From Bacteroidales bacterium (GTDB taxonomy: Bacteria > Bacteroidota > Bacteroidia > Bacteroidales > UBA932), in assembly GCA_021443605.1 (NCBI GenBank), contig JABUTQ010000105.1:1-9551 (forward strand): 9,551 nucleotides of DNA. Direction: 5' to 3'. Below the pieces are notes generated by a model that saw only the letters and a program-made list of their open reading frames with translations, was not told where the DNA came from and made no database searches. The position numbers and the translations under genes were made by a program. How positions within the stretch are numbered: the first letter of the stretch is position 1; each line of letters begins with the position of its first letter. Below, piece by piece: positions 1 to 8,313 of this stretch.

Positions 1-168
1 AAAGAGTTCAAGGGGTGGAACAGAAAACTGAGCGATATCCGTTCGGAAAGAGAGCTTCCATTTGAGTTCATGACCTACCTTCGATTCATTGAGCAGGAGC
101 TCGGCATTCCGGTGAAGATGATTTCGGTAGGGCCTGACAGAGAGCAGACAATAATTCGCGAATTTTAA
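1..168 (+). CDS. purA: Adenylosuccinate synthetase, C-terminal fragment (5' end outside window)
   Basis: Frame 1 is open from the first base to TAA at 166-168 and gives 55 residues ending a PurA. The segment beginning KEFKGWNRKLSDIR and the closing stretch with SVGPDREQTI match the conserved C-terminus of adenylosuccinate synthetase, where the family carries a VGPDRDxTI-like ending. The enzyme joins IMP and aspartate using GTP to make adenylosuccinate, the first committed step from IMP to AMP, in the cytoplasm. Only the tail is present, so the GTP- and IMP-binding residues cannot be checked. It ends 14 bp before dxs on the same strand with no terminator between them, so the two may be co-transcribed. 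The identification rests on a short segment but its motif is distinctive. Confidence 0.88.
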   Translation, partial: KEFKGWNRKLSDIRSERELPFEFMTYLRFIEQELGIPVKMISVGPDREQTIIREF

Positions 169-182
169 CCGCAATAGGAAGA

Positions 183-2054
183 GTGCTGAATAACGTCAAC
201 TCTCCCGCAGACATAAAATCCCTCAACTTAGATGAGCTTAACCGGCTCTGTTCCGAGTTGAGGGAATATATTATTGAATGCTGTTCAACAAACCCCGGAC
301 ACTTGGGCTCCAGCCTCGGGGCAGTTGAGCTTGCCGTGGCTCTGCATAAAGTGTTCGACACCCCGGTTGACAAAATAGTCTGGGACGTGGGGCATCAGGC
401 ATACGCCCACAAGATTCTCACCGGAAGGCGCGAAGAATTCAGGAAAATCAGGACAATAGACGGCCCGAGCGGGTTTCCGAAGATGTCCGAGAGCCCTTAC
501 GACTCATTCGGCACGGGACACTCTTCAACCTCCATCTCCGCCACCCTCGGCATGGCCATTGCCGACGAAAAACTTGGAATCAAGGCAAACCATATAGCGG
601 TAATCGGAGACGGCGCCATGACAGGAGGCCTTGCGTTTGAAGGGCTCAACAACGCCGGTGCGATGAAATCCAATATCCTTGTGATTCTCAACGACAACCA
701 GATTTCAATCGACACGAATACCGGCGCAATGCACAACTATCTTATCAAGTTCACGACAAGCCGCCGGTACAATTCCATCAAGAAAAACGTATGGCAGAAG
801 CTGGGCGAAAGCAAGATTCGCGATGCCGTCCAATCCATAACAAAAGGGACAAAGAGACTGTTTCTCAAAAACAACGACAATTTCTCCCTCTTCGACTCGA
901 TGGGATTCAGATATTTCGGACCTGTCAATGGAAACGATATGGCGCAGCTCATTCCACTGCTTGAAAGGATGAAGAACGTAGATGGGCCGAAACTCCTCCA
1001 TATTATGACCGTAAAGGGAAAAGGATATGCACCTGCCGAAGCCGCCCCAACAATATGGCACGCACCAGGAAAATTCAACCCTGAGAGTGGCGAACGTGTG
1101 AAGGATAGCAGCAAAATATCTAAATATCAAGAAGTTTTCGGAACGACCATCACTGAACTTGCCCTTAAGAACAGCCGTATAGTGGGAATCACGCCGGCGA
1201 TGCTCTCCGGAAGCAGTCTCAACATAATGCAGAAAGCGTTGCCGGACCGCGTTTTTGACGTGGGGATAGCAGAAGAACACGCAGTCACTTTTTCAGCGGG
1301 ACTCGCAGCGGAAGGAATTATTCCCGTCTGCAACATCTATTCTTCCTTTATGCAGCGGGCATACGACAATGTGATTCACGACGTTGCACTGCAAAAACTC
1401 AAGGTGGTGTTTTGCCTTGACCGAGGGGGAATTGTGGGAGAAGACGGAGCCACACACCACGGGGTGTTTGATATGGCTGCCTTCAGGCCAATCCCCAATC
1501 TGGCAATAGTATCTCCTTATAATGAGCTGGAACTTAGGAATATGCTATACTCGGCAATCAATCTCGACTCATATCCTGCTACTATAATCCGCTATCCACG
1601 CGGTCGTGGAGAGGGCGTTGATTGGAAAGAACAGGAGTTCACTGAGATAGAATATGGAAAGGGTCGGCTGATAAGCGGAGATCCAAACCAAAGCAATGAT
1701 GCGGCAGTGCTTTCAATCGGCCCTGTCGGAAACGTGTGCGCAAGGGCGGTAGCAAAAGCTGTTGAATCTGGCGCAAAGGTTGCACACTACGATATGAGAT
1801 TCATTAAACCTATTGACATTGAGATACTTGAGCAGGTCTGCAAATCCACTCGACATATCATCACCGTGGAAGATGGGGCAATAGCCGGCGGATTGCACGG
1901 AGCCGTTGCGGAATACATTGCCGACAATGGCTTGGGATGCCGTCTTACCGGACTCGGTATCGGTGACGAATTTGTACCTCACGGCACCCCCTCCGAACTG
2001 TACCACCTTTGCAGAATAGACGAAGAAAGTATCCTCAAAGCGATAGTATTATAA
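183..2054 (+). CDS. dxs: 1-deoxy-D-xylulose-5-phosphate synthase
   Basis: Full-length DXS, 623 residues (E. coli 620). It condenses pyruvate and glyceraldehyde 3-phosphate with loss of CO2 to make DXP, the entry to the MEP isoprenoid pathway and a precursor of thiamine and pyridoxal. Thiamine-diphosphate sites are visible: His40 in NPGHLGSSLG, the GDGAMTGG metal/diphosphate motif at 142-149 with Asp143 and Asn172 as likely Mg2+ ligands, and catalytic Glu364 in AEEHAVTF. Arg414, Asp421 and His425 in the DRGGIVGEDGATH segment and Arg473 in YPRG match substrate-binding positions of E. coli DXS. Domain order is the usual one: N-terminal TPP domain, pyrimidine-binding domain (about 315-480), C-terminal transketolase domain. 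The start is taken as GTG at 183, because no in-frame ATG lies nearby upstream and the N-terminus aligns with the family. The purine-rich AGGAAGAG at 176-183 sits too close to act as an ideal SD site. Confidence 0.97.
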   Translation: MLNNVNSPADIKSLNLDELNRLCSELREYIIECCSTNPGHLGSSLGAVELAVALHKVFDTPVDKIVWDVGHQAYAHKILTGRREEFRKIRTIDGPSGFPKMSESPYDSFGTGHSSTSISATLGMAIADEKLGIKANHIAVIGDGAMTGGLAFEGLNNAGAMKSNILVILNDNQISIDTNTGAMHNYLIKFTTSRRYNSIKKNVWQKLGESKIRDAVQSITKGTKRLFLKNNDNFSLFDSMGFRYFGPVNGNDMAQLIPLLERMKNVDGPKLLHIMTVKGKGYAPAEAAPTIWHAPGKFNPESGERVKDSSKISKYQEVFGTTITELALKNSRIVGITPAMLSGSSLNIMQKALPDRVFDVGIAEEHAVTFSAGLAAEGIIPVCNIYSSFMQRAYDNVIHDVALQKLKVVFCLDRGGIVGEDGATHHGVFDMAAFRPIPNLAIVSPYNELELRNMLYSAINLDSYPATIIRYPRGRGEGVDWKEQEFTEIEYGKGRLISGDPNQSNDAAVLSIGPVGNVCARAVAKAVESGAKVAHYDMRFIKPIDIEILEQVCKSTRHIITVEDGAIAGGLHGAVAEYIADNGLGCRLTGLGIGDEFVPHGTPSELYHLCRIDEESILKAIVL

Positions 2055-2067
2055 TTTTTCCCGATTT

Positions 2068-2925
2068 ATGAAAACGAGTTTCCTTATAAAAGCATCGGCA
2101 TATATCACAATACTTATGGCTTCGCTTATGGAAAGCAAAGCACAAAGCGGTTACGAAGACGAGTCTTTCGTAGAGTGCACTTACACTGTAAAGTTTCTCA
2201 ATGATACAACTTCAAAGATGTCGATAGAAGGGGAGTTTATATCTGGAGATAAAGGACTTGTGAGTAACAAATACCTGTTGCAGATTGGGCGCAAGGCTTC
2301 GCGATACTATCCATATTCCTCATTTTACCGAGATTCATTAAAGGCTTATTTCGGCTCCTTGAAAGGGACAGGGATTAAGGATGTGCCTGAAGGTTTTACA
2401 TCCGTTATATATAAAAGCCGCAAAGGTAACGAAACACTCACTCTCGAGGTGGTCGGAGACACTCCGTTCAAGGTTAAGGAGAATGATCTTGATTTTGGGT
2501 GGAATATTTGCGATGAATACAAGGACGTTGCCGGATATAGGTGTCGCAAAGCCACTTGTTCATTTAGGGGAAGAGAATATGAAGCTTGGTTTTCGGAAGA
2601 CATTCCGATTTCAGATGGTCCTTGGAAATTCTCCGGGCTTCCGGGGCTGATATTGGAAGTTTATGATATTCCTTGCCAGTATTGGTATCATTTGGTTAGT
2701 GTAAAATCAATCACAAGACAGATTGACATACCAAATTCACAATTTGTAGAAGTCAGTCTTGAGGAGTTTTACAAAAACAAACGATGGGCGACAGAAGATG
2801 CCCCTGCCTATTTTGCAGCAACCTCCAGCAAACCTCTTTATGTGTTTGACCACCAGGGAAATAGGATGGACCCGAAATTGCTTGTCAAGAAGATGAAACG
2901 CGACTTCGAGGAGATAATCAGGTAG
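2068..2925 (+). CDS. Secreted GLPGLI-family protein
   Basis: 285 residues. The N-terminus (MKTSFLIKAS, hydrophobic to about residue 20, then SKAQS) is a signal peptide probably cut near residues 25-27, so the mature protein should be periplasmic or at the envelope. The naming motif GLPGLI is at 190-195 inside the family's best-conserved block: WF at 174-175, DIPISDGPWKF leading into the motif, then LEVYD. Cysteines at 148, 159, 164 and 203 flank this core and may pair. GLPGLI proteins (TIGR01200) are spread through Bacteroidetes, often as paralogs, and have no established biochemical role. Here the gene starts 13 bp after dxs with no promoter I can recognise and converges on a receptor-like outer-membrane gene with a 7 bp gap. 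From experience of Bacteroidetes genomes such receptor-like proteins often neighbour GLPGLI genes, which suggests a shared envelope task, but that is inference. The start is the ATG directly before the signal peptide. Confidence 0.9.
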   Translation: MKTSFLIKASAYITILMASLMESKAQSGYEDESFVECTYTVKFLNDTTSKMSIEGEFISGDKGLVSNKYLLQIGRKASRYYPYSSFYRDSLKAYFGSLKGTGIKDVPEGFTSVIYKSRKGNETLTLEVVGDTPFKVKENDLDFGWNICDEYKDVAGYRCRKATCSFRGREYEAWFSEDIPISDGPWKFSGLPGLILEVYDIPCQYWYHLVSVKSITRQIDIPNSQFVEVSLEEFYKNKRWATEDAPAYFAATSSKPLYVFDHQGNRMDPKLLVKKMKRDFEEIIR

Positions 2926-2932
2926 CAACAAT

Positions 2933-5500
2933 TCAAAATGTGAAATATACGCCCGCCAATACATTGAACGGGCGTATTTTGTATTCGCAAGAAAGTTCTG
3001 TAAGCCCGTTGAAAAGGGTATATGAATATCTGTCTGTATTCAGCAGATTCAATGCAGAGAGCCTCAATTCGACATCTTCTTTAACATAAAACGATAGTAA
3101 CGCATCTGCAATAACCATATTCTTCAAACTGCCATCCGAAAGGGTGTTGCACCAATGTGATACGGATAATTTTGCCGTGAGTGACGAAACCGGGGTAATG
3201 TCAATTGAGAGATTCTGTACCAGATTATTCCGTGAACTTGCACTCTTTTTCATTACAGAGAAATCAATATGAGTAAAGGAAATGTTGTAATTTGTGCTTA
3301 TCCAAGGAGCAAGACGGCCGGTGAAATTCAATTGGGCACGAAAGTTTTCAAAGTCAAAAGGTGTACTAGCCCCGTTCTGCCAACTTGCGTCCGAATCTTC
3401 GTGACGGTATGATAATGTCAACGCAATCTTGCCATTGATTCCATATATTGATTTATCAGCGGTAAGAGAAACTCCATAACTTTGACCGTACCCCTTGGCT
3501 TTTAATACCTCAGAGACTATATATTTGTCAATATAGTTATTGTTGGTGATTGTATTATAGAATATTCTTGTATAATTCAGAGAAAGGTCTAAAAAATACA
3601 TCTTTCTGATATTCTTATACTTGAGTGACAATACGCCGGCACAATAAGGGGTTCTGTCTATGACAAAACCATTGGTGGAGGCCATTCTGTAGTTTTTGAG
3701 CAAGTAACCATCAAACATATCTTTGTCATCCGGATCTCCTCCAGAAACAGAAGCATTTGCATTTAAATCAAAACTGCGGGACAACTTGTACCTTACAGCG
3801 CCCCCCAATCGCCCGGACGGGATGAAACCACCTTCAGGAAATTTGTAGAAAGTCAAATTGATGGGGCCGCCAATCATTAAATCGAGGTTGTTTGTACTCC
3901 GTTTCAGCATTACAGAGGTAAACGGCATCGTTATCACATTTGAAACATCGTTGTTCTTTCCAACCCCCGAAAGGGTGCTTGTCATATTCCAAGTCTTCAC
4001 ATTCACTCCCGCGCTCCACGCCAATACGTAATCATTTCTCAACGGAATGTCGGCCGTTACGAAGGTCTTTGAAGCAAATCTGCGACTGTCAATGTCTTGA
4101 AGAATAGGGGTATCCCCAATCCTTATGTTGAGTGATTCATTTCTCTTCTCGAATTTATTGTCTGAACTAATAGTGAAGGATATTTTGCCTGCTTTTCTAA
4201 TTATTTTGAAATCATTGTCAATTCCGAAAAAGGGAGAATTTACGTTTTGTTGTCCATTCAACGTTCCTGAAATATCCGAAAGGGAGGTTTCCTTACTAAA
4301 GCGCAAAGTCAAATGATTGTTTAAATAACAATATTGTCTGTTTTGCTCAGCATCGAAAGCAGCTTGAAAAAGGTGTTTGTCTTTTCCTATGCTCTGACCT
4401 TCGTATATTATGGAGGTACTATCGGGGAAAAAATATGTTGTTGATGAGTTGCTTCCGGAGTTCAAGCGGTCAAAATAGTAAGCTGCCGATGCCTTGAATT
4501 CCCAATCATTGCTTCCCCTAAACAAATTTGAAGAATTCACCAACGCCGATTTATTGAACAAAGTACGGGTGCTGCTTAATGGAGCATCAATGGTTTCAAG
4601 TGATACGATTCCATTGCCGAAAGAGACCACGGAAGAACCTTTTTCTTCAATTTCAGAATTAAGATCTTGCCCGGAATCATTTGATTTAATATTATTTACA
4701 CTTGTCCATTGCTTGCCGAGCCTCATCAGGTAAAGATTTATATCCCACAAAAATTCGGGCAATGCTGAATAACCACCGTTGATTGATGCATTACCGCCCC
4801 AGTTTCCCTTTGCCGAATCTTTCAGTTTGATATTCAAGGCTGCGTCATCGCTCGGCATCAATTTGGAAAGGGCTTTTATCCGTTGATGACGATCCATCAC
4901 ATCCACACTCTTCACATTTTTTGCTGATATATTCCGTGTAATCAAACTATAACGCCCATTTACAACATCCATCCCCTCTATATATACATTGCTGATTGCC
5001 TTGCCGTTATATAGGATTGTGCCATTTGAAAGTACCTCTATCCCGGGCAGCCTTGCAAGGACATTTTCAAGAGATCTGTCATGTTTCTCTGCAAAAGCAT
5101 TGATGTTATAAGAAATTGTATCTCCGGACATCTGAAGTTTCGGAGCTCTGATAACAACTTCATTCAATGAAAAAGTGCCGGCTGAAAGTTCAATATTCAA
5201 AGGGCTATCTGCTGGAAGTGCAACTTTATATGTTTGATACCCAAGCATTTGAAAACTCAAGCTATCTCCATAAGCAACATCCCCCTTCAACTTGATCTCA
5301 TATTCGCCCGTGCCATTTGTCATAGCATACTCACCATTTGAGCCGTTCGCACGAATGATTCTCACAACCACCCCTGAAATCGGTTCCTTATCAGCACTTT
5401 CTGTCACCTTTCCCCATATCCGCTGTTGCGCATTGGCCTCCCATCCAAGAGTAACACACAACAACAAAGCGATAAAAACGATATTACAATAGCGTTTCAT
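2933..5500 (-). CDS. TonB-receptor-like outer-membrane beta-barrel protein with carboxypeptidase-like regulatory domain
   Basis: 855 residues from the ATG at 5500. I prefer this start to the ATG at 5536 because it begins directly with a signal peptide (MKRYCNIVFI, hydrophobic core, EANA/QQ, cleavage about residue 24). Domains in order: a carboxypeptidase-regulatory-like beta-sandwich (about 27-110, VTESADKEPISGVVVRI), a plug-like segment (about 115-228) with DTISYNINAF, LARLPGIEV and the YIEGMDVV block, then a long barrel rich in alternating aromatic strands that ends in an aromatic residue (GVYFTF), the usual beta-barrel C-terminal signal. I see no clear TonB box. This matches Bacteroidetes receptor-like outer-membrane proteins (OMP_b-brl_3-like), distinct from typical SusC. 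It follows the adaptor gene after 48 bp and is the last gene of the - strand set. Its ligand is unknown; in this setting it may pass the peptide product out or take it up. Confidence 0.88.
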   Translation of the reverse strand: MKRYCNIVFIALLLCVTLGWEANAQQRIWGKVTESADKEPISGVVVRIIRANGSNGEYAMTNGTGEYEIKLKGDVAYGDSLSFQMLGYQTYKVALPADSPLNIELSAGTFSLNEVVIRAPKLQMSGDTISYNINAFAEKHDRSLENVLARLPGIEVLSNGTILYNGKAISNVYIEGMDVVNGRYSLITRNISAKNVKSVDVMDRHQRIKALSKLMPSDDAALNIKLKDSAKGNWGGNASINGGYSALPEFLWDINLYLMRLGKQWTSVNNIKSNDSGQDLNSEIEEKGSSVVSFGNGIVSLETIDAPLSSTRTLFNKSALVNSSNLFRGSNDWEFKASAAYYFDRLNSGSNSSTTYFFPDSTSIIYEGQSIGKDKHLFQAAFDAEQNRQYCYLNNHLTLRFSKETSLSDISGTLNGQQNVNSPFFGIDNDFKIIRKAGKISFTISSDNKFEKRNESLNIRIGDTPILQDIDSRRFASKTFVTADIPLRNDYVLAWSAGVNVKTWNMTSTLSGVGKNNDVSNVITMPFTSVMLKRSTNNLDLMIGGPINLTFYKFPEGGFIPSGRLGGAVRYKLSRSFDLNANASVSGGDPDDKDMFDGYLLKNYRMASTNGFVIDRTPYCAGVLSLKYKNIRKMYFLDLSLNYTRIFYNTITNNNYIDKYIVSEVLKAKGYGQSYGVSLTADKSIYGINGKIALTLSYRHEDSDASWQNGASTPFDFENFRAQLNFTGRLAPWISTNYNISFTHIDFSVMKKSASSRNNLVQNLSIDITPVSSLTAKLSVSHWCNTLSDGSLKNMVIADALLSFYVKEDVELRLSALNLLNTDRYSYTLFNGLTELSCEYKIRPFNVLAGVYFTF
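2947..2977 (+). terminator. Intrinsic terminator of the GLPGLI gene, possibly bidirectional
   Basis: A perfect 9-bp inverted repeat, ATACGCCCG at 2947-2955 and CGGGCGTAT at 2969-2977, encloses a 13-nt loop. On the + strand the stem runs into TTTT (2977-2980), as expected for a factor-independent terminator, and it begins 22 bp after the GLPGLI stop codon. It lies entirely within the last codons of the converging outer-membrane gene, which stops at 2933. Read on the - strand, the stem is followed by a weaker T-rich stretch, so it might also help end that transcript. Confidence 0.65.
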
Positions 5501-5548
5501 ATAGTGAAATTTTCGGAAAGAATTATATGTCAGCATAAGCGAATATAA

Positions 5549-6085
5549 CTAAATTTGAGTATTTCTCTTGTTGAAAACATTGAATGAATTAAAAATGATG
5601 TAGAATAGTGGTCTATCTGACACCAAAATTTCCGAAGTCCCGCTCAATCGCGAAATTTTCGGGATTTCAAAGCCCCAATTTGTAACCAATCCTTTGGGGA
5701 ATGCAACTTGAACTTTATATATCACTTCGTTATTTTCATTCGTATCAAAGATCTCTATGATTTGCTCAACCTTTCCGTTAATCACCCCATATTGCATATA
5801 GGGAAACCTCTCCAATTTTACGTTAACATCTTGTCCTTTAGATATTTTTGAGATAGCAATCTCATTTAAATACACAAGCCCTACTGACGTACTATTTGAA
5901 AACACCTGTATATCACAATCTATCCTTTCCGGACATCTTATAAGAAATAAAGAACTTATTATTAAAGAAAAGGCTACAAAGAAAACTAGTGAACCACTTC
6001 GAATTATCCATGGGGGGAGCTTAAAAAGTATTTCCTTAGCCTCAGAGCTGTAAAAGCTATCATCATATATAGTCTTTTTCTTCAT
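5549..6085 (-). CDS. Hairpin-less HlyD-like membrane-fusion protein
   Basis: 178 residues from the ATG at 6085, four bases after the exporter stop codon. A longer reading from 6157 would run inside the exporter gene and is unlikely. Residues 1-28 are cytoplasmic with the LPPW motif typical of Bacteroidetes HlyD partners of peptide exporters, 29-49 is a membrane anchor, and the rest is periplasmic. The C-terminal part (about 68-170) matches the adaptor beta-barrel and its extension: LNEIAISKISKGQDVNVKLE, FPYMQYGVINGKV, FPKGLVTNWG. Full-length relatives are about 400-450 residues. What is missing is the middle: both lipoyl half-motifs and the alpha-helical coiled-coil hairpin that contacts TolC. 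The frame is clean, so this looks like a stable internal deletion. Cys51 and Cys57 just outside the membrane are unusual. It probably belongs with the C39 exporter, but it should not be able to bridge to an outer-membrane channel in the standard way. Confidence 0.8.
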   Translation of the reverse strand: MKKKTIYDDSFYSSEAKEILFKLPPWIIRSGSLVFFVAFSLIISSLFLIRCPERIDCDIQVFSNSTSVGLVYLNEIAISKISKGQDVNVKLERFPYMQYGVINGKVEQIIEIFDTNENNEVIYKVQVAFPKGLVTNWGFEIPKISRLSGTSEILVSDRPLFYIIFNSFNVFNKRNTQI

Positions 6086-6089
6086 ATTC

Positions 6090-8285
6090 CTAATTCCCAA
6101 GTTCCAGCTGATTCTTAACCAAACTATAATAATAACCTTTCTTTGCTGAAAGTTCATTGTGTGTCCCTTGTTCTACAATCCTCCCTTTATCAAGGACAAT
6201 TATGTTATCAGCATTTTTTACAGTGCTAAGTCTATGAGCTACTATTACTACTGTTTTCCCTCTAAAATACGTATTTAATCTTTTAATTATTACTTCTTCA
6301 TTATTGGCATCCAATGAATTGGTTGCTTCATCAAAAAAGATATAACGCGCATTTTTATAAACAGCACGAGCTATGAGAATGCGTTGTTTCTGTCCATTGC
6401 TTAAGCCGATACCCTCTGTTCCGATTATTGTATTATACCCTAGTGGAAGTTTTTCAATGTATTCGTCTATATTGGCAATTCGTGCGGCATTCTTAATCTT
6501 TTCTCGCAAGGGATTTTCATCACCCATAGAAATATTGCGCTCTATGCTGTCGGAAAAAATATATCCGTCTTGCATAACTGTTCCGCACATGGCCCTCCAT
6601 AATTCAGGAGGATAATCCACCACTGGTCTTCCACCCAACAAAACGGTTCCTTCCACCGGTTTATAAAAGCCAAGCATTAATTTCAACATAGTTGTTTTTC
6701 CACTACCCGATGCCCCGACTATTGCTGTAGTTTTGTTGAAAGGTATGAACACTGATACGTTATCCAACACTTTATCACCTAATGGACCACCATATTGATA
6801 TGACACTCTTGAAAATTCAATATTTGACTTATCTGGGATGCTTTCGCAGTATCTTTTGTCTGTAATAAGTTCCTCCTTCATATCATTTATTTCAGACAGA
6901 CGTTCAAAAGACAATTTTGCATCTTGTGCTGATTGAAAAAATCCAATAAGTTGCGAAATAGGAGAATTTAACTGACCGATGATAAACTGTACAGCTGTCA
7001 TCATTCCAAATGTAATATTTCCATCAATTACAGCAGTTGCCGATAAATATGAAATAAAAAGATTCTTTATTTGATCGATAAAAGTGCCCCCAATCTGCTG
7101 AACTTGCCCTAGAGATAAGGACTTTACACTTACATTAAACAACCTAGATTGAATCCTCTCCCACTCCCAACGCTTAATTTTTTCGCAGTTATTCAGTTTA
7201 ATTTCCTGCATTCCATTCACTATCTGCATTATAGTACTTTGATTTGTCGCGGATTCTTGAAACCGAAGGTAATCTAGGTTTCGTCTCTTTTTCATAAACA
7301 ACATTACCCAAGCAATGTATAATGCTGAGCCAAACAAAAAGACACTAAGTATTCTAATATCAAAGAGTCCCATAACAATAGAGTAAATCAGCAAAGTCAT
7401 TATCGCCATTCCCATACTTAACAATGCCCCCGTGAGAAATGATTGTATTCTGCTATGGTCCCCTATTCGCTGAATTATGTCTCCCGTTTTTCTTGAATCA
7501 AAAAAAGATACCGGCAATCGCATCAATTTTGAAAGAAAATCAGAGATTAGGACTATGCTTATTCGCGTAGTCATATGTAACATCAACCAACTGCGAATCA
7601 GATTATTTGCCAATTGTCCCAATATCATTGACATCTGGGCAATGAGTATTACCATAACAAAATGACGATTTCCGGTGCTAATCCCTTCATCTATCATACT
7701 TTGAGAAAGAAATGGCAATATCAACGATATAATGCTACCCGTTAGCATCAAAAATATCAGCTGAACGATAAATTGATTGTATGGCCTAAGGTACTTTATC
7801 AAATCCGAAAAGGATGTATGAATCCTATCCATGGTTTTTCCTTTATTTGTATAAAAAGCCGGAGTAGGATCTAATAGCAATGCCATACCTAAAGAATCTT
7901 CAGCATTTTCACCCCAAGCTTCTTCGAACTGCTCTCTTGAATACCTTAATAGCCCTAAAGCCGGATCTGATACATTTACAAATAGTTTATTCCTCTTTCT
8001 CTCAATTTTATATACAACTACAAAGTGAGACTGCCGCCAATGGATAATACAAGGTAATGTAGCTTCTTGTACCAATTGGTCAAATGTCAATTCAACGCCG
8101 GTGCTATGTAAACCCAATGCTTCTGCCGCGTAGCTTATCCCTAAAAGTGATACGCCCTCTTTTGTGATATGGCACATCGCCCTTAGGCTCTCAATGTCAT
8201 AGTGTCTACCATAATATTCAGCAATAATCTTCAAACAAGTTGGACCACAATCCATAGTATCCAATTGACGATAATGAGGAAACAT
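6090..8285 (-). CDS. Peptidase-containing ABC transporter (C39 bacteriocin-type exporter)
   Basis: 731 residues from the ATG at 8285. This start gives the canonical C39 opening (MFPHYRQLDTMDCGPTC); a TTG at 8327 would add 14 untypical residues overlapping the previous gene. Residues 1-130 form the C39 cysteine peptidase with Gln7, catalytic Cys13, His87 in RQSHFVVVY and Asp107 in VSDPALG, all present, so leader cleavage should work. Six membrane helices follow (about 170-440). The nucleotide-binding domain has Walker A GASGSGKTT (524-532), the Q-loop at Gln572, signature LSNGQ (628-632), Walker B ending in Asp652-Glu653 (IFFDEA), D-loop SLDA and the switch His684. Such proteins form homodimers in the inner membrane that cut a leader from a peptide, usually after a double glycine, and export the core with ATP. 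It sits between the small ORF and the adaptor gene, so the exported substrate is likely encoded in this locus. Confidence 0.96.
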   Translation of the reverse strand: MFPHYRQLDTMDCGPTCLKIIAEYYGRHYDIESLRAMCHITKEGVSLLGISYAAEALGLHSTGVELTFDQLVQEATLPCIIHWRQSHFVVVYKIERKRNKLFVNVSDPALGLLRYSREQFEEAWGENAEDSLGMALLLDPTPAFYTNKGKTMDRIHTSFSDLIKYLRPYNQFIVQLIFLMLTGSIISLILPFLSQSMIDEGISTGNRHFVMVILIAQMSMILGQLANNLIRSWLMLHMTTRISIVLISDFLSKLMRLPVSFFDSRKTGDIIQRIGDHSRIQSFLTGALLSMGMAIMTLLIYSIVMGLFDIRILSVFLFGSALYIAWVMLFMKKRRNLDYLRFQESATNQSTIMQIVNGMQEIKLNNCEKIKRWEWERIQSRLFNVSVKSLSLGQVQQIGGTFIDQIKNLFISYLSATAVIDGNITFGMMTAVQFIIGQLNSPISQLIGFFQSAQDAKLSFERLSEINDMKEELITDKRYCESIPDKSNIEFSRVSYQYGGPLGDKVLDNVSVFIPFNKTTAIVGASGSGKTTMLKLMLGFYKPVEGTVLLGGRPVVDYPPELWRAMCGTVMQDGYIFSDSIERNISMGDENPLREKIKNAARIANIDEYIEKLPLGYNTIIGTEGIGLSNGQKQRILIARAVYKNARYIFFDEATNSLDANNEEVIIKRLNTYFRGKTVVIVAHRLSTVKNADNIIVLDKGRIVEQGTHNELSAKKGYYYSLVKNQLELGN

Positions 8286-8313
8286 TATGATTTTTCTATT
8301 TATAAGTACTTTA

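Noticed and set aside
169..182. A thiamine riboswitch or other leader before dxs
   Set aside because: The purA-dxs gap is 14 bp, too short for any riboswitch.
705..1280. 191-residue open frame on the - strand inside dxs
   Set aside because: It lies antisense within a clearly conserved dxs, has no recognisable domain, and is a normal by-product of GC-rich codons.
3137..4285. CCGAAAGGG repeated three times in the barrel gene
   Set aside because: The copies are short, irregularly spaced and in coding sequence; they encode similar strand-turn residues and show no array-like structure.
5501..5548. TATATTCG on the - strand as a promoter -7 element for the barrel gene
   Set aside because: One mismatch to TAnnTTTG, but no TTTG/TTG element at the proper distance upstream; too weak to list.
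6086..6157. Longer start for the adaptor, adding 24 residues
   Set aside because: The added residues lie in the exporter's 3' coding end and lack family similarity; the ATG at 6085 gives the usual HlyD N-terminus four bases after the exporter stop.
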